Shown: positions 45,950 through 55,924, counted from the stretch's first letter. The stretch: DNA of 64,000 bases from Salinimicrobium sp050750585 (GCF_050750585.1 NZ_JBOJLM010000008.1:62001-126000), one strand, 5' to 3'. The notes: generated by a model not told the origin, from the sequence alone. Program-made: numbers and translations.

Positions 45950-47626
45950 CTACCAGAAAATTGCGTACAACATTGTTACGATCAATAAGATTGCAAAAGC
46001 ACCAATGTTAAAGGCCGGCCCTGTCTTAAACAGGCTTTTGGTAATAATAATTGCTTTTGGATGCGTGGCACCTTTATTCTCAATATAGCTAAACAACATC
46101 ATAATCGCCATGGTAAGTATCCAGGTGATAAACATTTGATGCATAAATGGCAATTCCACGAAAATCGGACTATCACTCCATCCGGAAGGTCCTACTTTGA
46201 AATATAATGCAATAGGAATAGAGATCAACACCCCAAAAATGGCTGCATTGTTTGTAGTTTTTTTCCAGAAGAGCCCAAGCATGAATACAGCCAGAATACC
46301 CGGGCTTACCACCCCTGTGTACTCCTGTATGTACTGGAAGACCTGCCCTAAACTTCTAAGTTGTGGCGCCAGTAACACAGCAATGACAAGGGCAAGGGTA
46401 GCTGAAAGCCTTCCTACAGTTACGAGGCGTTTTTCAGAAGCTCCTTTTTGTATGTAAGGTTTATAGATATCCATCGTAAAGATGGTTGCAGTCGAGTTAA
46501 GCATAGAGGCAATTGAAGAAACTATGGCCGCCGCAAGAGCTGCCAATACAAGCCCTTTTAATCCAACTGGCACAAATTCTTTGATCAGCCATGGGAAAGC
46601 ATTGTCATTAATGATCCTGCCACCTTCAGCAACAAAAGAAGGATCTGTAAATTCAGGCCCAAAAGCTCCGCCGGGGCCGGTGTTCATCACGTAAGCGATG
46701 ATTCCCGGTACAACTACGATCAACGGAATTAAAAGCTTCAGAAATCCTGCAAGAATGATCCCTTTTTGAGACTCCCGCAAACTTTTGGCCGCAAGGGTCC
46801 TTTGAATAATATACTGGTTAAAGCCCCAATAGTAAAGGTTTGCTACCCACATCCCTCCAAGCAGAACGGCCAAACCGGGAAGATCCCACCAGGCATCTTT
46901 CCCGCCAGGGGTAATGATCTCTCCTTTTTCAAGGATCATAGAGAATTTTTCGGGCACCTGTTCATATATGGTGACAATACCAGAAATAATTCCGCCGTCT
47001 TCAGAAACATGAGAAAGACCAATATAAGTAGTGATCAAACCACCCACGATCAAAAGAACCACCTGTACAACATCTGTCCATGCCACGGCAGCGAGTCCGC
47101 CATACAAGGAGTAGGCAGCTGCAAACAGCGCAAGTCCTATAATAGAATACAGGAAGATAGATCCATCTCCCGAACCTACAATAGTATCTAAAGCAGTAGC
47201 ACCCAGGTAGAGAACCGATGTAAGGTTAACAAATATAAAAAGTGCGATCCAGAAGACCGCAAGGATTGTTTTTAGGTTCGTACTGTACCTTACCTCAATA
47301 AATTCAGGAATGGTGTACAGCCCCTTTTCTATAAAAATGGGAAGAAAGTATTTCCCCACAATAATAAGCGTAATAGCCGCCATCCACTCGTATGACGCTA
47401 TAGCCAGCCCAATTGCAAAACCGGAACCCGACATTCCAATAAATTGTTCTGCGGAAATGTTGGCCGCAATAAGCGAAGTACCAATAGCCCACCACGGAAG
47501 CGACTTACTTGCCAGGAAGTAATCTTCTGAAGTTTTTCCTTTGCCACGGGAGACCCATAGTCCTATCCCAATGATCATCAATGCATAGCAGGCAAAAATT
47601 ATCTTATCGAGTAATGCAAATTCCAT
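45950..47626 (-). CDS. Sodium/sugar symporter (SSS family), probable galactose importer
   Basis: 558 aa inner-membrane protein with about 14 hydrophobic segments and the LeuT-fold SSS pattern: N-terminal YALMIIGIGLWVSRGKGKTSEDYFLA, here abbreviated to GKTSEDYFLA (about 30-39), GTSLIAANISAEQFIGMSG (about 50-68, sodium/sugar site with Ser-Ala-Glu-Gln), and YSLYGGLAAVAWTDVVQV (about 172-189). Close to SGLT-type glucose/galactose carriers. Position between galK-galT and galM points to galactose as the substrate. Leftward, following galM across 119 bp. Confidence 0.9.
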   Translation of the reverse strand: MEFALLDKIIFACYALMIIGIGLWVSRGKGKTSEDYFLASKSLPWWAIGTSLIAANISAEQFIGMSGSGFAIGLAIASYEWMAAITLIIVGKYFLPIFIEKGLYTIPEFIEVRYSTNLKTILAVFWIALFIFVNLTSVLYLGATALDTIVGSGDGSIFLYSIIGLALFAAAYSLYGGLAAVAWTDVVQVVLLIVGGLITTYIGLSHVSEDGGIISGIVTIYEQVPEKFSMILEKGEIITPGGKDAWWDLPGLAVLLGGMWVANLYYWGFNQYIIQRTLAAKSLRESQKGIILAGFLKLLIPLIVVVPGIIAYVMNTGPGGAFGPEFTDPSFVAEGGRIINDNAFPWLIKEFVPVGLKGLVLAALAAAIVSSIASMLNSTATIFTMDIYKPYIQKGASEKRLVTVGRLSATLALVIAVLLAPQLRSLGQVFQYIQEYTGVVSPGILAVFMLGLFWKKTTNNAAIFGVLISIPIALYFKVGPSGWSDSPIFVELPFMHQMFITWILTMAIMMLFSYIENKGATHPKAIIITKSLFKTGPAFNIGAFAILLIVTMLYAIFW

Positions 47627-47658
47627 AAAACCAAAAATTAAGGAGAATTAGTGATCGC

Positions 47659-47685
47659 AGGCCACCACCACACAGGTCGTGGCCT
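47659..47685. other. Hairpin between galM and the symporter gene
   Basis: AGGCCAC, 13-base loop, GTGGCCT in the 119-bp gap. No T-run on the minus strand, so it is not a normal terminator for galM; it might be a processing site or leader structure of the symporter mRNA. Confidence 0.35.
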
Positions 47686-47745
47686 ACTAAAATTTTGTTA
47701 AATATAAGAGATTAGCAAGAATAAAGGTAAGTTATACAGTTAAAG

Positions 47746-48726
47746 TTATGAACCGGTTGTAAACTTCCATTTAGTCTTATTCTCATAAGTTTCTCCCGGA
47801 CTTAATCTTACCGATGGAAAATGTGAATGATGCGGGGCATCTGGAAATTTTTGTGTTTCAAGACAAACTGCAGCACGTTCAGATCCCACCTCTGTAGAAT
47901 ATTCCCAATCTGTAGGCAGATCTTCGGGAACATAGACCACCACAGCCGGCTGATTGGTTTCCACCTCCAGTTTTATTCCCGATTTGTCTCCTTTCAGAAA
48001 GATCTTTTCTGCATTTTCGTTCAATTGATACACGGTATCTAACGGCACCTCTCCTATTAATGCTACCTCTCTGAAATCAAATTCGGTACCCGTCACACCG
48101 GTCATCTTTCCTGTGGGCACCAGTTGCGCATCGGGCTCGAGAAATGCATCTGCAGGGATTTGGAGCCGGTGGCCATTCACATCTCCACGACCATTCAGGT
48201 TAAAATATGCGTGGTTGGTAATATTCACCACAGTGCCTTTATCTGTTGTGGCCGAATACGCTATACTTACCTCATTTTCTTCTGTAAGCGTGTATTTAAC
48301 CCGAACTGTGAGATTTCCGGGGTAGCCCTCTTCCCCATCAGGAGAAAAATATTCCAGCACCACGTATGGATTATGCTCTTCTCCCTGTTCTATGAGTTTC
48401 CAGAATTTATAAGAAAATCCGAAGTTACCTCCGTGAAGGTGTACGCCATTCTTTTCGTGAAGTTTATAGGTTTTCCCATCAAGGGTGAATTGCCCTTTCG
48501 AGATTCTGCCGGCATAGCGCCCCACTGTCGCTCCAAAGTATTTCCCTTGCTGGTGGTAGGCCTCAGAGAGGTAATCTTCCGGGCGGGAAGGCCCTACAAT
48601 AACATTTGCACCATTTATTTTTAAACTGAAGATCGCAGCTCCAAAATTGAGGATTTCCAGTTCTGTTCCTGTTTGATTTTTAAGCCTTAAGAGCATTAAC
48701 TCTTCGGCCGTATCTTTTGTTTTCAA
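47746..48726 (-). CDS. galM: Aldose 1-epimerase (galactose mutarotase)
   Basis: 326 aa, cytoplasmic. It interconverts alpha- and beta-galactose so that galactokinase gets the alpha form. Seen: NFGAAIFSLKING (about 27-39), GRYAGRIS with the substrate Arg (about 68-75), NITNHAYFNLNGRG with the catalytic His (about 167-180), and the catalytic Glu near the C-terminus in AAVCLETQKFPDAPHH. The start is TTG 48726, overlapping the stop of the DUF885 gene as TTGA; ATG 48696 is possible but would cut the first strand. Overlap indicates coupled translation with the upstream gene. Confidence 0.93.
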   Translation of the reverse strand: MKTKDTAEELMLLRLKNQTGTELEILNFGAAIFSLKINGANVIVGPSRPEDYLSEAYHQQGKYFGATVGRYAGRISKGQFTLDGKTYKLHEKNGVHLHGGNFGFSYKFWKLIEQGEEHNPYVVLEYFSPDGEEGYPGNLTVRVKYTLTEENEVSIAYSATTDKGTVVNITNHAYFNLNGRGDVNGHRLQIPADAFLEPDAQLVPTGKMTGVTGTEFDFREVALIGEVPLDTVYQLNENAEKIFLKGDKSGIKLEVETNQPAVVVYVPEDLPTDWEYSTEVGSERAAVCLETQKFPDAPHHSHFPSVRLSPGETYENKTKWKFTTGS

Positions 48727-50555
48727 GCTTTTTTATTATTAACCCATTCTACAACCAGTTCTTCAAGTATATTTAATGGAACAGACCCGTTGGTAAGGAC
48801 TACTTCATGAAACTCCCGAATATCAAAATCTTCTTCCAGCTCCTTCTTTGCGTATTCCCGCAATTCCAGGATTTTGTTCATTCCAATTTTATAGGCAGTA
48901 GCCTGCCCCGGCATTACTATGTGCCGCTCTACCATTTTTACTGCATCACTTTCGGCGTTGGGGGAATTTTGAACGTAATAGTCTATAGCCTCATCACGTG
49001 TCCATTTTTTGGAGTGAATTCCGGTGTCAACAACCAGCCTTATAGATCTCCAGAGTTCCATAGCCAGTCTTCCGAAGTCGGAATAAGGATCTTCGTAGAA
49101 ACCTATTTCTTTCGGCACCAATTCACTGTAAAGGCCCCAGCCTTCAACGTAGGCTCCATAACCTCCCAATTTCCTGAACATCGGCAAACTGTCCAGTTCC
49201 TGGGCAATGGCAAGCTGCATGTGGTGCCCGGGTATGCCCTCGTGATAGGCAAGCGCTTCCAGCTGATAGGTGGGCATAGCCTCCATATCATATAGATTGG
49301 CGTAATAAGTTCCCGGGCGGGAACCGTCTATTGCCGGCTGCTGATAAAATGCCTTCCCTGCACTTTTCTCCCTGAAAGGTTCAACGGCCTTCACCACAAT
49401 ATCTGCTTCGGGTTGCGTTAAAAACAGCTCGTCGAGATGCCCTTTCATTTTATTAATGGCCGCTTTGGCTTCGGCTAAATACTGCTGCCTGCCTTCTTCT
49501 GAATTTTCATAGTAAAACTGGTCATCCTCACGCATAAACTGGAAAAAATCCTTCAGGCTGCCGTCAAAACCCACCTGCTTCATAATATCTTCCATTTCTT
49601 TATGAATACGCGCCACCTCACTAAGGCCAATTTCGTGAATCTCTTCAGCAGATAAATCGGTAGTGGTAGTTCTTTTCAATGCATTCTCATAAAAGGCTTT
49701 TCCCTTCGGAAATTTCCACGCACCATGATCGGCTGTAGCGCGCTGTTGCTGATCCTTTAGCTTTGCAATCAGGTTTTCGTAAGCCGGTTTAACTGAAGTG
49801 AGCAGCGCTTCCTGAGCCTCCAGGATCAATTTATCTTTTTGAGCATCTGGAACCTCCAGCTTTTCCACTTTACTGCGAAAATCTTCTAAAAGTGTGCTTG
49901 CTTCGGCCGATTTCTCAAAAGGGCGCCCTTTGAGCAGATTTTGCGAAGCCTCAACCGTCTGTGCAAACACAAAGGCCGGGGGCATAATCTGGTTCATTTC
50001 CCGTAGTTCAAGCCCTTTTATTACATCGTCTATTACTGCGGGAATCTTGTTGAGCCGGGCAATGTATACTTTTGCATCACTTACCGAATCTATCTTATGC
50101 ATGTTGATCAAAAATGCCGGCAACTGCGCATGAACCCCAAACATTTGATTCACCGGGTAGTTGTAGAGCCTAAAATCGTAATCTTCAATCTCGTTTTCCA
50201 GTTGTTGACGGTAAAGCTTATAGCTAAGTGCAGCCTGCCCTTCAAGAGCTTCAGGGTTTATTTCATCTTTCAGAAAATCGAGCCTTTGCCTTGCCTTTTT
50301 AAGATCTTCGGCGTAGCGCAAGTGCGAAAAATCGTCCCAGGAATCATAATTTGTTTTTATTCCGAGGCGGGTTTGCAGCATGGGAGAATCGGCAAGATCT
50401 TTCTGAAATTCCTCCTCAAAAAAGAGATTTAATTGTGCTGTTTCCTGCTGGATTTCTTCCGAAGTGATCTCTGTTTCTTCTGAAGCATTCCTGCAGGCAG
50501 AAAAGCCCAGAATAATAACAAGTGAAAGCAGGTTTTTGGTGATTTTGATCTTCAT
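48723..50555 (-). CDS. DUF885-family metallopeptidase-like lipoprotein
   Basis: 610 aa from ATG 50555 (GTG 50561 is the alternative), with lipobox FSAC then RNASEE, so membrane-anchored. The largely helical DUF885 body carries the zinc-site motif YHEGIPGHHMQ (about 436-446), a variant of HExxH, and a downstream WGLYSELVPKEIGFY with a likely third-ligand Glu. It probably hydrolyses peptides or acyl-peptide bonds in the periplasm, but members of the family have few tested functions. It overlaps galM by 4 bp and so shares its transcript, though no link to galactose is evident. Confidence 0.85.
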   Translation of the reverse strand: MKIKITKNLLSLVIILGFSACRNASEETEITSEEIQQETAQLNLFFEEEFQKDLADSPMLQTRLGIKTNYDSWDDFSHLRYAEDLKKARQRLDFLKDEINPEALEGQAALSYKLYRQQLENEIEDYDFRLYNYPVNQMFGVHAQLPAFLINMHKIDSVSDAKVYIARLNKIPAVIDDVIKGLELREMNQIMPPAFVFAQTVEASQNLLKGRPFEKSAEASTLLEDFRSKVEKLEVPDAQKDKLILEAQEALLTSVKPAYENLIAKLKDQQQRATADHGAWKFPKGKAFYENALKRTTTTDLSAEEIHEIGLSEVARIHKEMEDIMKQVGFDGSLKDFFQFMREDDQFYYENSEEGRQQYLAEAKAAINKMKGHLDELFLTQPEADIVVKAVEPFREKSAGKAFYQQPAIDGSRPGTYYANLYDMEAMPTYQLEALAYHEGIPGHHMQLAIAQELDSLPMFRKLGGYGAYVEGWGLYSELVPKEIGFYEDPYSDFGRLAMELWRSIRLVVDTGIHSKKWTRDEAIDYYVQNSPNAESDAVKMVERHIVMPGQATAYKIGMNKILELREYAKKELEEDFDIREFHEVVLTNGSVPLNILEELVVEWVNNKKA

Positions 50556-50636
50556 AGGCACTATAATTTGATCCTGAAAATTGAATGTTGAAAATAGTAA
50601 ATAAACTGCAATCCTGCAGCGGCAGTCAAAGAAAAA

Positions 50637-50667
50637 GAGGTGTCAAAAATGGCATTTTTGACACCTC
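50637..50667. repeat. Dispersed palindrome, copy 4, perfect 31-bp form
   Basis: Arms GAGGTGTCAAAAATG and CATTTTTGACACCTC around one central G: a perfect 15-bp-arm palindrome, the best copy in the window. It lies 7 bp past the stop of the CocE-like gene and 82 bp upstream of the DUF885 start. It could form a very stable mRNA hairpin; on either strand the stem itself contains a T5 run, so a terminator-like effect is possible. Confidence 0.85.
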
Positions 50668-50673
50668 AGTATT

Positions 50674-52542
50674 CTATTCCAGCACCGAGAAAATGACCTG
50701 GGAATCGTGGAAGACTTTGTGTTCCTGCTTTTGAAAATCCTCTTCTTCGGCTTCAAAAATATTGTCTACGTAGGTCTGCGGATTAAGGTCGATTAACGGA
50801 AACCAGCTGCTTTGTACCTGAATTTGCAATTTATGACCTTTTTTAAAGGTGTGGTGCACATCCTGAAGTTGCAGGTTTACTTCAGTCTTCTTGTTGGGTT
50901 CAAAAGGCTCGGGATTGGAAAAACTGTTTCTAAACCTGCCTCTTATAACTTCGCTGCGAACCATCATGTGATAATTGCTCATAGAGAGATAATCCTGTGT
51001 TTCTTCGAAATCTTCGGCATCGGGTGGAAAAACATCAACAACTTTCACAATCCAATCGGCCGCTGTTCCGGTAGTGGCCACCTGCAATTTTGCCAGCACT
51101 TCTCCGGCCAAAGTGAGGTCTTCCTCTAAAACTTCAGTTTCATAAACCAGCACATCGGGCCTGCGTGCAGCAAAACGCTGATCATCGGTCATGTACTTCC
51201 GCGGAGTAAAGACCATTTTGATATCTTCAGAATAAGGGACCGGTTTATTGGGGTCGCTAATAAACTCCTCAGCACCAGCGGTAACAGCAGAAGCATCTAC
51301 AGGCTCTGCAATTAGCTGCTGATCATCACCAAGATAAAAGGCTTTCTTTTTTGCCATTTTTGGAGGCCAGACTTCATAAGTTTTCCATTCCATCAAGCCG
51401 GTATCGAACATGTAAGCTTCAGGAAGCGCAAGAGGTTCATCAGCCTCTCCTTTTAAAAAGTGGTTAAAGAAGAGGGTCTCCACTTCCTTTTGATAATTTT
51501 CAGAAATATTATCTCCAAAAAACACATTCCCAATAGCCTGCCGATCTTTTTTACGAGCCCAGTCGCCGTGGCTCCAGGGCCCCATTACAAGCATATTATA
51601 AGTATCGCTGTTCTTTTCAATGGTCTCATAAATATTGAACGGCCCGTAAAGATCTTCGGCATCAAATAAGCCGCCCACAACCATTACTGCAGGTTTAATA
51701 TCTTTTAAATGCTGTACAATTCCGCGTTTTTGCCAAAACTCATCGTAATTAGGGTGCTCCTTAAGCTGTTGCCAGAAAACATTGTCTTCTCCGTAATATT
51801 TATCGAGATTTTTAAGAGGCCCTGCATCGAGGAAAAACTGGTATTGATCTTTAGTATGGAGCTCGGGAAAAGAATACCAGGCAGTATCGCTGGGGGTGCT
51901 TTTTTCATATCCAAAAACAGCAGTAGCCCGCCAGTAGCTCAACATATAGGCGCCGTTGTGGTGAAAGTCATCAAAAAAGAAATCCCCGATAGAAGCCTGT
52001 GGCGACACCGCTTTTATCGCCGGATGATTGGCCAAAAGAGAATAAGTGGCATAGAAACCGGGATAGGAAATACCCCAAAGGCCCACACGGCCATTGTTGT
52101 TCCCAACATTCTTCACCAGCCACTCTACAGTGTCATAAGTATCGCTGGATTCATCAAACTGTTTTCCCTTTTTCTTCGGAATAAAAGCCCGCATATTGTC
52201 ATACACGCCTTCGCTCATCCACCTGCCGCGCACATCCTGGTACACGAAGATATTCCCCTGTTTCATCAAATATTCGTTGGGACCTAACTGTGACCGGAAC
52301 TGCCCTTCTCCATACGGCCTTGAGCTATATGGCGTGCGGGTCATGAGAATTGGATACTCCTTAGAAGTATCTTTTGGGGAAAAGATGGTGGTATGAAGCT
52401 TTGTACCATCTCTCATAGGAATGACCACCTCCTTTTTGGTGTAGTGGTCTTTGACTTCATATCCAGTTGCGGTTTGTGCTAATCCACGGCTGCTAACCAG
52501 CACAAACAGCACCGGCAGGAAATAAATTTTGAAAAATTTCAT
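50674..52542 (-). CDS. CocE/NonD-family (S15-like) secreted hydrolase
   Basis: 622 aa with a signal peptide to about residue 22 (Leu-Ala-Gln). Alpha/beta-hydrolase of the X-Pro dipeptidyl-peptidase/cocaine-esterase type: oxyanion Tyr region TRTPYSS (68-74), nucleophile Ser159 in GLWGISYPGF, acid Asp in GGLFDAEDLYGPF (about 277-289), catalytic His in GPWSHGDW (about 318-325). The C-terminal jelly-roll (about 400-620, ending in the VQSSWFPLIDLNPQ segment) is typical. It likely cleaves acyl or acyl-peptide substrates in the periplasm; related Bacteroidota genes are annotated as glutaryl-7-ACA acylases but the natural substrate is unknown. Confidence 0.88.
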   Translation of the reverse strand: MKFFKIYFLPVLFVLVSSRGLAQTATGYEVKDHYTKKEVVIPMRDGTKLHTTIFSPKDTSKEYPILMTRTPYSSRPYGEGQFRSQLGPNEYLMKQGNIFVYQDVRGRWMSEGVYDNMRAFIPKKKGKQFDESSDTYDTVEWLVKNVGNNNGRVGLWGISYPGFYATYSLLANHPAIKAVSPQASIGDFFFDDFHHNGAYMLSYWRATAVFGYEKSTPSDTAWYSFPELHTKDQYQFFLDAGPLKNLDKYYGEDNVFWQQLKEHPNYDEFWQKRGIVQHLKDIKPAVMVVGGLFDAEDLYGPFNIYETIEKNSDTYNMLVMGPWSHGDWARKKDRQAIGNVFFGDNISENYQKEVETLFFNHFLKGEADEPLALPEAYMFDTGLMEWKTYEVWPPKMAKKKAFYLGDDQQLIAEPVDASAVTAGAEEFISDPNKPVPYSEDIKMVFTPRKYMTDDQRFAARRPDVLVYETEVLEEDLTLAGEVLAKLQVATTGTAADWIVKVVDVFPPDAEDFEETQDYLSMSNYHMMVRSEVIRGRFRNSFSNPEPFEPNKKTEVNLQLQDVHHTFKKGHKLQIQVQSSWFPLIDLNPQTYVDNIFEAEEEDFQKQEHKVFHDSQVIFSVLE

Positions 52543-52607
52543 CTGTAAGGTAAGTTTTGAAGTCCCTAAAGATAGAAATTCCTGTCAAAAACCTGCTGCC
52601 GATAAGC

Positions 52608-54617
52608 TTACTGGGCGTTAAATTCTTCTACACCTTCACTTAACCAGCTTGCAAACTCTTCTGAATCGGGCGTATATCCAACCGGTTGATTGAGCATGTT
52701 CATGTTGTGATCGAGCAAAACATAGAACGGCTGGGAGTTATTCCGGAAGTTAAGCGTTTGAAAAGTAGCCCATTTGTCTCCTATGGTTTCTATCTTCTTT
52801 ATGCCGCCTGTGGGCTTTTGATAGTTAAACTTTTGATCTTCATGCAGCTGTTTGCGGTCATCTACATAAAGGGAAATGAGCACAAATTCATCCTGCATTA
52901 GATCAAAAACTTCAGGATCACTCCAAACCTGCTCTTCCATTTTTCGGCAGTTTACACAGGCCCAGCCGGTAAAATCGAGAAGAATCGGTTTATTTTCAGC
53001 TTTTGCCGCCGCAACGCCTTCATCAAAATCTTTATAAGCTTTTAAACCTAAAGGGCCTTCGGTTTCTTTTTCGTAGACGCTGTAAAACAAAGGTGGCGGG
53101 AAACCGCTAAGCAACTTAAGGTTGGCTGCAGGCGTGTTGGTGAGGCCGGGCACGAGGTAGACCACAAAAGCGAGGGTTGCAATACCCAGCAGCAATCTTC
53201 CCTTACCCAATTTCGATTTTGGGCCATCATGAGGAAAGCGCAGCACTCCAAAGAGATAGAGCAGTAAACCTATGCCTACTAAAATCCAGATGCCAATGAA
53301 AATTTCCCTTTTTAGAATCCCCCAGTGTTGCACCAGGTCGGCATTGGAAAGGAACTTGAATGCAAGTGCCAGTTCGATGAAACCAAGTACAACTTTGACC
53401 GAATTTAACCAGCCACCGCTTTTTGGCAGCGAATTGAGCCAGTTGGGAAAAAGTGCAAACAGCGCAAACGGAAGCGCCAGGGCCAGCCCAAAGCCTCCCA
53501 TCCCGAAAGATAATTGAATTGCACCACCATCGGTAGTAAGGGAACTTCCCAGTAAAGATCCTAAAATGGGTCCTGTACACGAAAAAGATACCAGCGCCAG
53601 GGTAAGCGCCATAAAGAAAACGCCTATAACCCCTCCAAAGCTGGAAGCCTTGTCGTCCATTTTGTTACTCCAGGAACTGGGCAGGGTGATCTCGTAATAC
53701 CCAAAAAATGAAAAGGCGAAAAATATAAAGATCACAAAGAAAATAATGTTCAATGTGGTGTTGGTAGAAATGTTGTTGAGTATGCCGGGATCAAGCGAAT
53801 CCAGCAGGTGGAACGGCAAACTGAGCAAAAGGTAAATAAGAAAAATAAATACGCCGTACATGATTGCATTGACAAGTCCTTTTCTGCGGGTTTTTGCACC
53901 TTTTGTAAAGAAGGAAACGGTCAACGGGATCATAGGAAATACGCAAGGGGTAAGCAATGCGATAAGGCCACCAATGAAACCCAGGAAAAAAATGGTGGTG
54001 TAATTATGCTCTTTTTCATCAGCAATATCGACGCCGCCCACACCTTTTACATCAATATGCAAAGCTTCGGTAAGCCGCTGATCTTTATCTGAAACTTCAA
54101 GATCTGTAAAACCTTCTTCTACCTGATTTTCACCTATGTTAAAAGTAAACCGCTCTGTTTCGGGCGGAAGACATTTTTCATCGTCACAAACCGAAAAGTA
54201 AACTTCCGCAGTGATCAGCAGATCAGTTGAGTCCAGCACTTTGATCTTTTGTTTGAAAACAGCTTCACCTTCAAAGTAAGTAATGTCGGCTTCAAATACC
54301 GCATCATATAGCGCAGGAACATCGGGCTCAACGGTAGGCCCCACGAGCTCATATTTTCCGGGAGCTTCAGAATAAGTAAAAGCTGTAGGAATAGGTGCAA
54401 TGTCAATCTTCACTTCCTCTTGGGAATAGAGGTGCCAGCCGGGTTCCAAAAATGCCGAAAATACGAGCTGGTATATTGAATCGTTCTCCTGCTCTACCCT
54501 GGCCTCCCATTGGATAGGATCTTCCATGCCCTGCCCCAGGTTATTGGGGTCAAATATCTGGGCTTCAGCATTAAAAAACCTTAAAAAGAAAACAATTAAA
54601 AGAATCGGTAATCTCAT
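52608..54617 (-). CDS. dsbD: DsbD-like thiol:disulfide interchange protein
   Basis: 669 aa. Signal peptide (to about residue 19), N-terminal DsbD-alpha-like domain (about 25-165) with SVCDDEKCLPPE containing a Cys pair, a central domain of eight membrane helices (about 205-480; LLTPCVFPMIPLTVSFFTKG has the first channel Cys and ALVSFSCTGPILGSLLG the second), and a C-terminal thioredoxin domain with WACVNCRKM. It carries electrons from cytoplasmic thioredoxin to periplasmic thiols. It overlaps tilS by 4 bp, so the two are cotranscribed. All redox Cys seem present. Confidence 0.93.
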   Translation of the reverse strand: MRLPILLIVFFLRFFNAEAQIFDPNNLGQGMEDPIQWEARVEQENDSIYQLVFSAFLEPGWHLYSQEEVKIDIAPIPTAFTYSEAPGKYELVGPTVEPDVPALYDAVFEADITYFEGEAVFKQKIKVLDSTDLLITAEVYFSVCDDEKCLPPETERFTFNIGENQVEEGFTDLEVSDKDQRLTEALHIDVKGVGGVDIADEKEHNYTTIFFLGFIGGLIALLTPCVFPMIPLTVSFFTKGAKTRRKGLVNAIMYGVFIFLIYLLLSLPFHLLDSLDPGILNNISTNTTLNIIFFVIFIFFAFSFFGYYEITLPSSWSNKMDDKASSFGGVIGVFFMALTLALVSFSCTGPILGSLLGSSLTTDGGAIQLSFGMGGFGLALALPFALFALFPNWLNSLPKSGGWLNSVKVVLGFIELALAFKFLSNADLVQHWGILKREIFIGIWILVGIGLLLYLFGVLRFPHDGPKSKLGKGRLLLGIATLAFVVYLVPGLTNTPAANLKLLSGFPPPLFYSVYEKETEGPLGLKAYKDFDEGVAAAKAENKPILLDFTGWACVNCRKMEEQVWSDPEVFDLMQDEFVLISLYVDDRKQLHEDQKFNYQKPTGGIKKIETIGDKWATFQTLNFRNNSQPFYVLLDHNMNMLNQPVGYTPDSEEFASWLSEGVEEFNAQ

Positions 54618-55924
54618 GGCGTGTAACTTAATCTCAGAATTTCCTGTGTACTGTCTTCAACAGCAAAGCGTGCATCGGCACGGTAGTTTATTACCCAAAC
54701 AATATCCTGCCCCGAACACAGCAACCAGCAATTTTCTTTTTGTGGCAAAGATAACTTCTCATCTTTGAAAAACTTGCTTATTTTTTTCTTCCCTTTCATC
54801 CCAAACGGATAAAAATGATCGCCCTGCTGCCACTTTCTTACAGTGAGGGGGAATTGCAGCTTGTCTCGATCAAGAAAGATGACGGTAGCATCGCTTTTTT
54901 CGAGCTCTTCTGCCGGTTCAAACTGAAAAGTCCCCATGGGCAGCATCACCACTTCTTCATCTTCTTTGATGGTATAGATCTTATCTTCCAGCGGAGAAAT
55001 CACGGTGAGAAGTAAATCTTCCCGCCCCCTTATAAGCCTGTGGGTTTTTGAGTAGACTATTTTTCCGGGTTGTGACTCCAGCAGGCCGTGCACATCCTCC
55101 CATTCGGTAAAGCCAAAAGATTTAAAAAGTTCGTACATCACGGCTTTTGTACTGGGAAGGGCCTGCAGCAATTTAACCTTAAAAGAATAGCCGTACTCTT
55201 CCTGCTTTGCCACCTTCGGAAAAATCACCGAAACATAATCTTCAATAAGCTGGGAACTTTGTTGCAGATGACTTCGGGTTTTTGCGAAACTCTCCAGTAA
55301 CTGCGGATTCATTTCCAGCAATGTAGGGATCACCTCCAGCCGAACTTTGTTCCTGAAGTATTTAGTAGATGCATTGCTGCTGTCTTCACGCCACTGAAGC
55401 TCCTGCCCACGAGCATATTTTTCTATTTCCTCCCGCGAGAAAGGCAACAACGGCCGAATAACACAATCATTAACATCTGGAATTCCTGTGAGGCCTTCCA
55501 GCCCTGTTCCTCTTATAAGGTTGATGAGAACAGTTTCAAGATTGTCATTGGCGTGATGGGCTGTAAAAATATAGTCAAACTGCAATGTTTCGCGCAGCTC
55601 CCTGAACCAATTGTACCTTAGCTCCCTTGCCGCCATTTGAATGGAAATTTTCTTTCCGGCAGCGTAAGCTTCAGTTTCAAAACCTTCAATAAAAATTTCA
55701 GTTTCCAACGCATCTGCAAGTTCCAGAACAAAAGATTCGTCGCCTTCGCTCTCTTCTCCCCGCAGGTTAAAATTGCAATGGGCAAGAGCTATGTCAAGCC
55801 CTGCCTGCCGGCACAAATGGGCCAGCACCACACTGTCTACACCGCCACTCACGGCAAGAAGGATCTTGCGTGTAAGGGTTTTAGGGAACTGTTCCTCAAG
55901 GTGTTTTTTGAACTTTGACAGCAT
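54614..55924 (-). CDS. tilS: tRNA(Ile)-lysidine synthase
   Basis: 436 aa from ATG 55924 (a TTG at 55957 is less likely). N-type ATP-pyrophosphatase: PP-loop LLAVSGGVDSVVLAH with Ser26-Gly-Gly-Val-Asp-Ser31, FTAHHANDNLETVLINLIRG (about 118-137) and the FRNKVRLEVIP segment. The C-terminal TilS domain (about 350-430) includes VRKWQQGDHFYPFGMKGKKK and KISKFFKDEKL. It modifies the wobble cytidine of the AUA-reading tRNA to lysidine and is essential in most bacteria. 58 bp after pabB. Confidence 0.95.
   Translation of the reverse strand: MLSKFKKHLEEQFPKTLTRKILLAVSGGVDSVVLAHLCRQAGLDIALAHCNFNLRGEESEGDESFVLELADALETEIFIEGFETEAYAAGKKISIQMAARELRYNWFRELRETLQFDYIFTAHHANDNLETVLINLIRGTGLEGLTGIPDVNDCVIRPLLPFSREEIEKYARGQELQWREDSSNASTKYFRNKVRLEVIPTLLEMNPQLLESFAKTRSHLQQSSQLIEDYVSVIFPKVAKQEEYGYSFKVKLLQALPSTKAVMYELFKSFGFTEWEDVHGLLESQPGKIVYSKTHRLIRGREDLLLTVISPLEDKIYTIKEDEEVVMLPMGTFQFEPAEELEKSDATVIFLDRDKLQFPLTVRKWQQGDHFYPFGMKGKKKISKFFKDEKLSLPQKENCWLLCSGQDIVWVINYRADARFAVEDSTQEILRLSYTP

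Noticed and set aside
51709..52287. Antisense frame across the CocE-like gene (192 codons)
   Set aside because: Shadow of a well-supported coding gene; no family resemblance.
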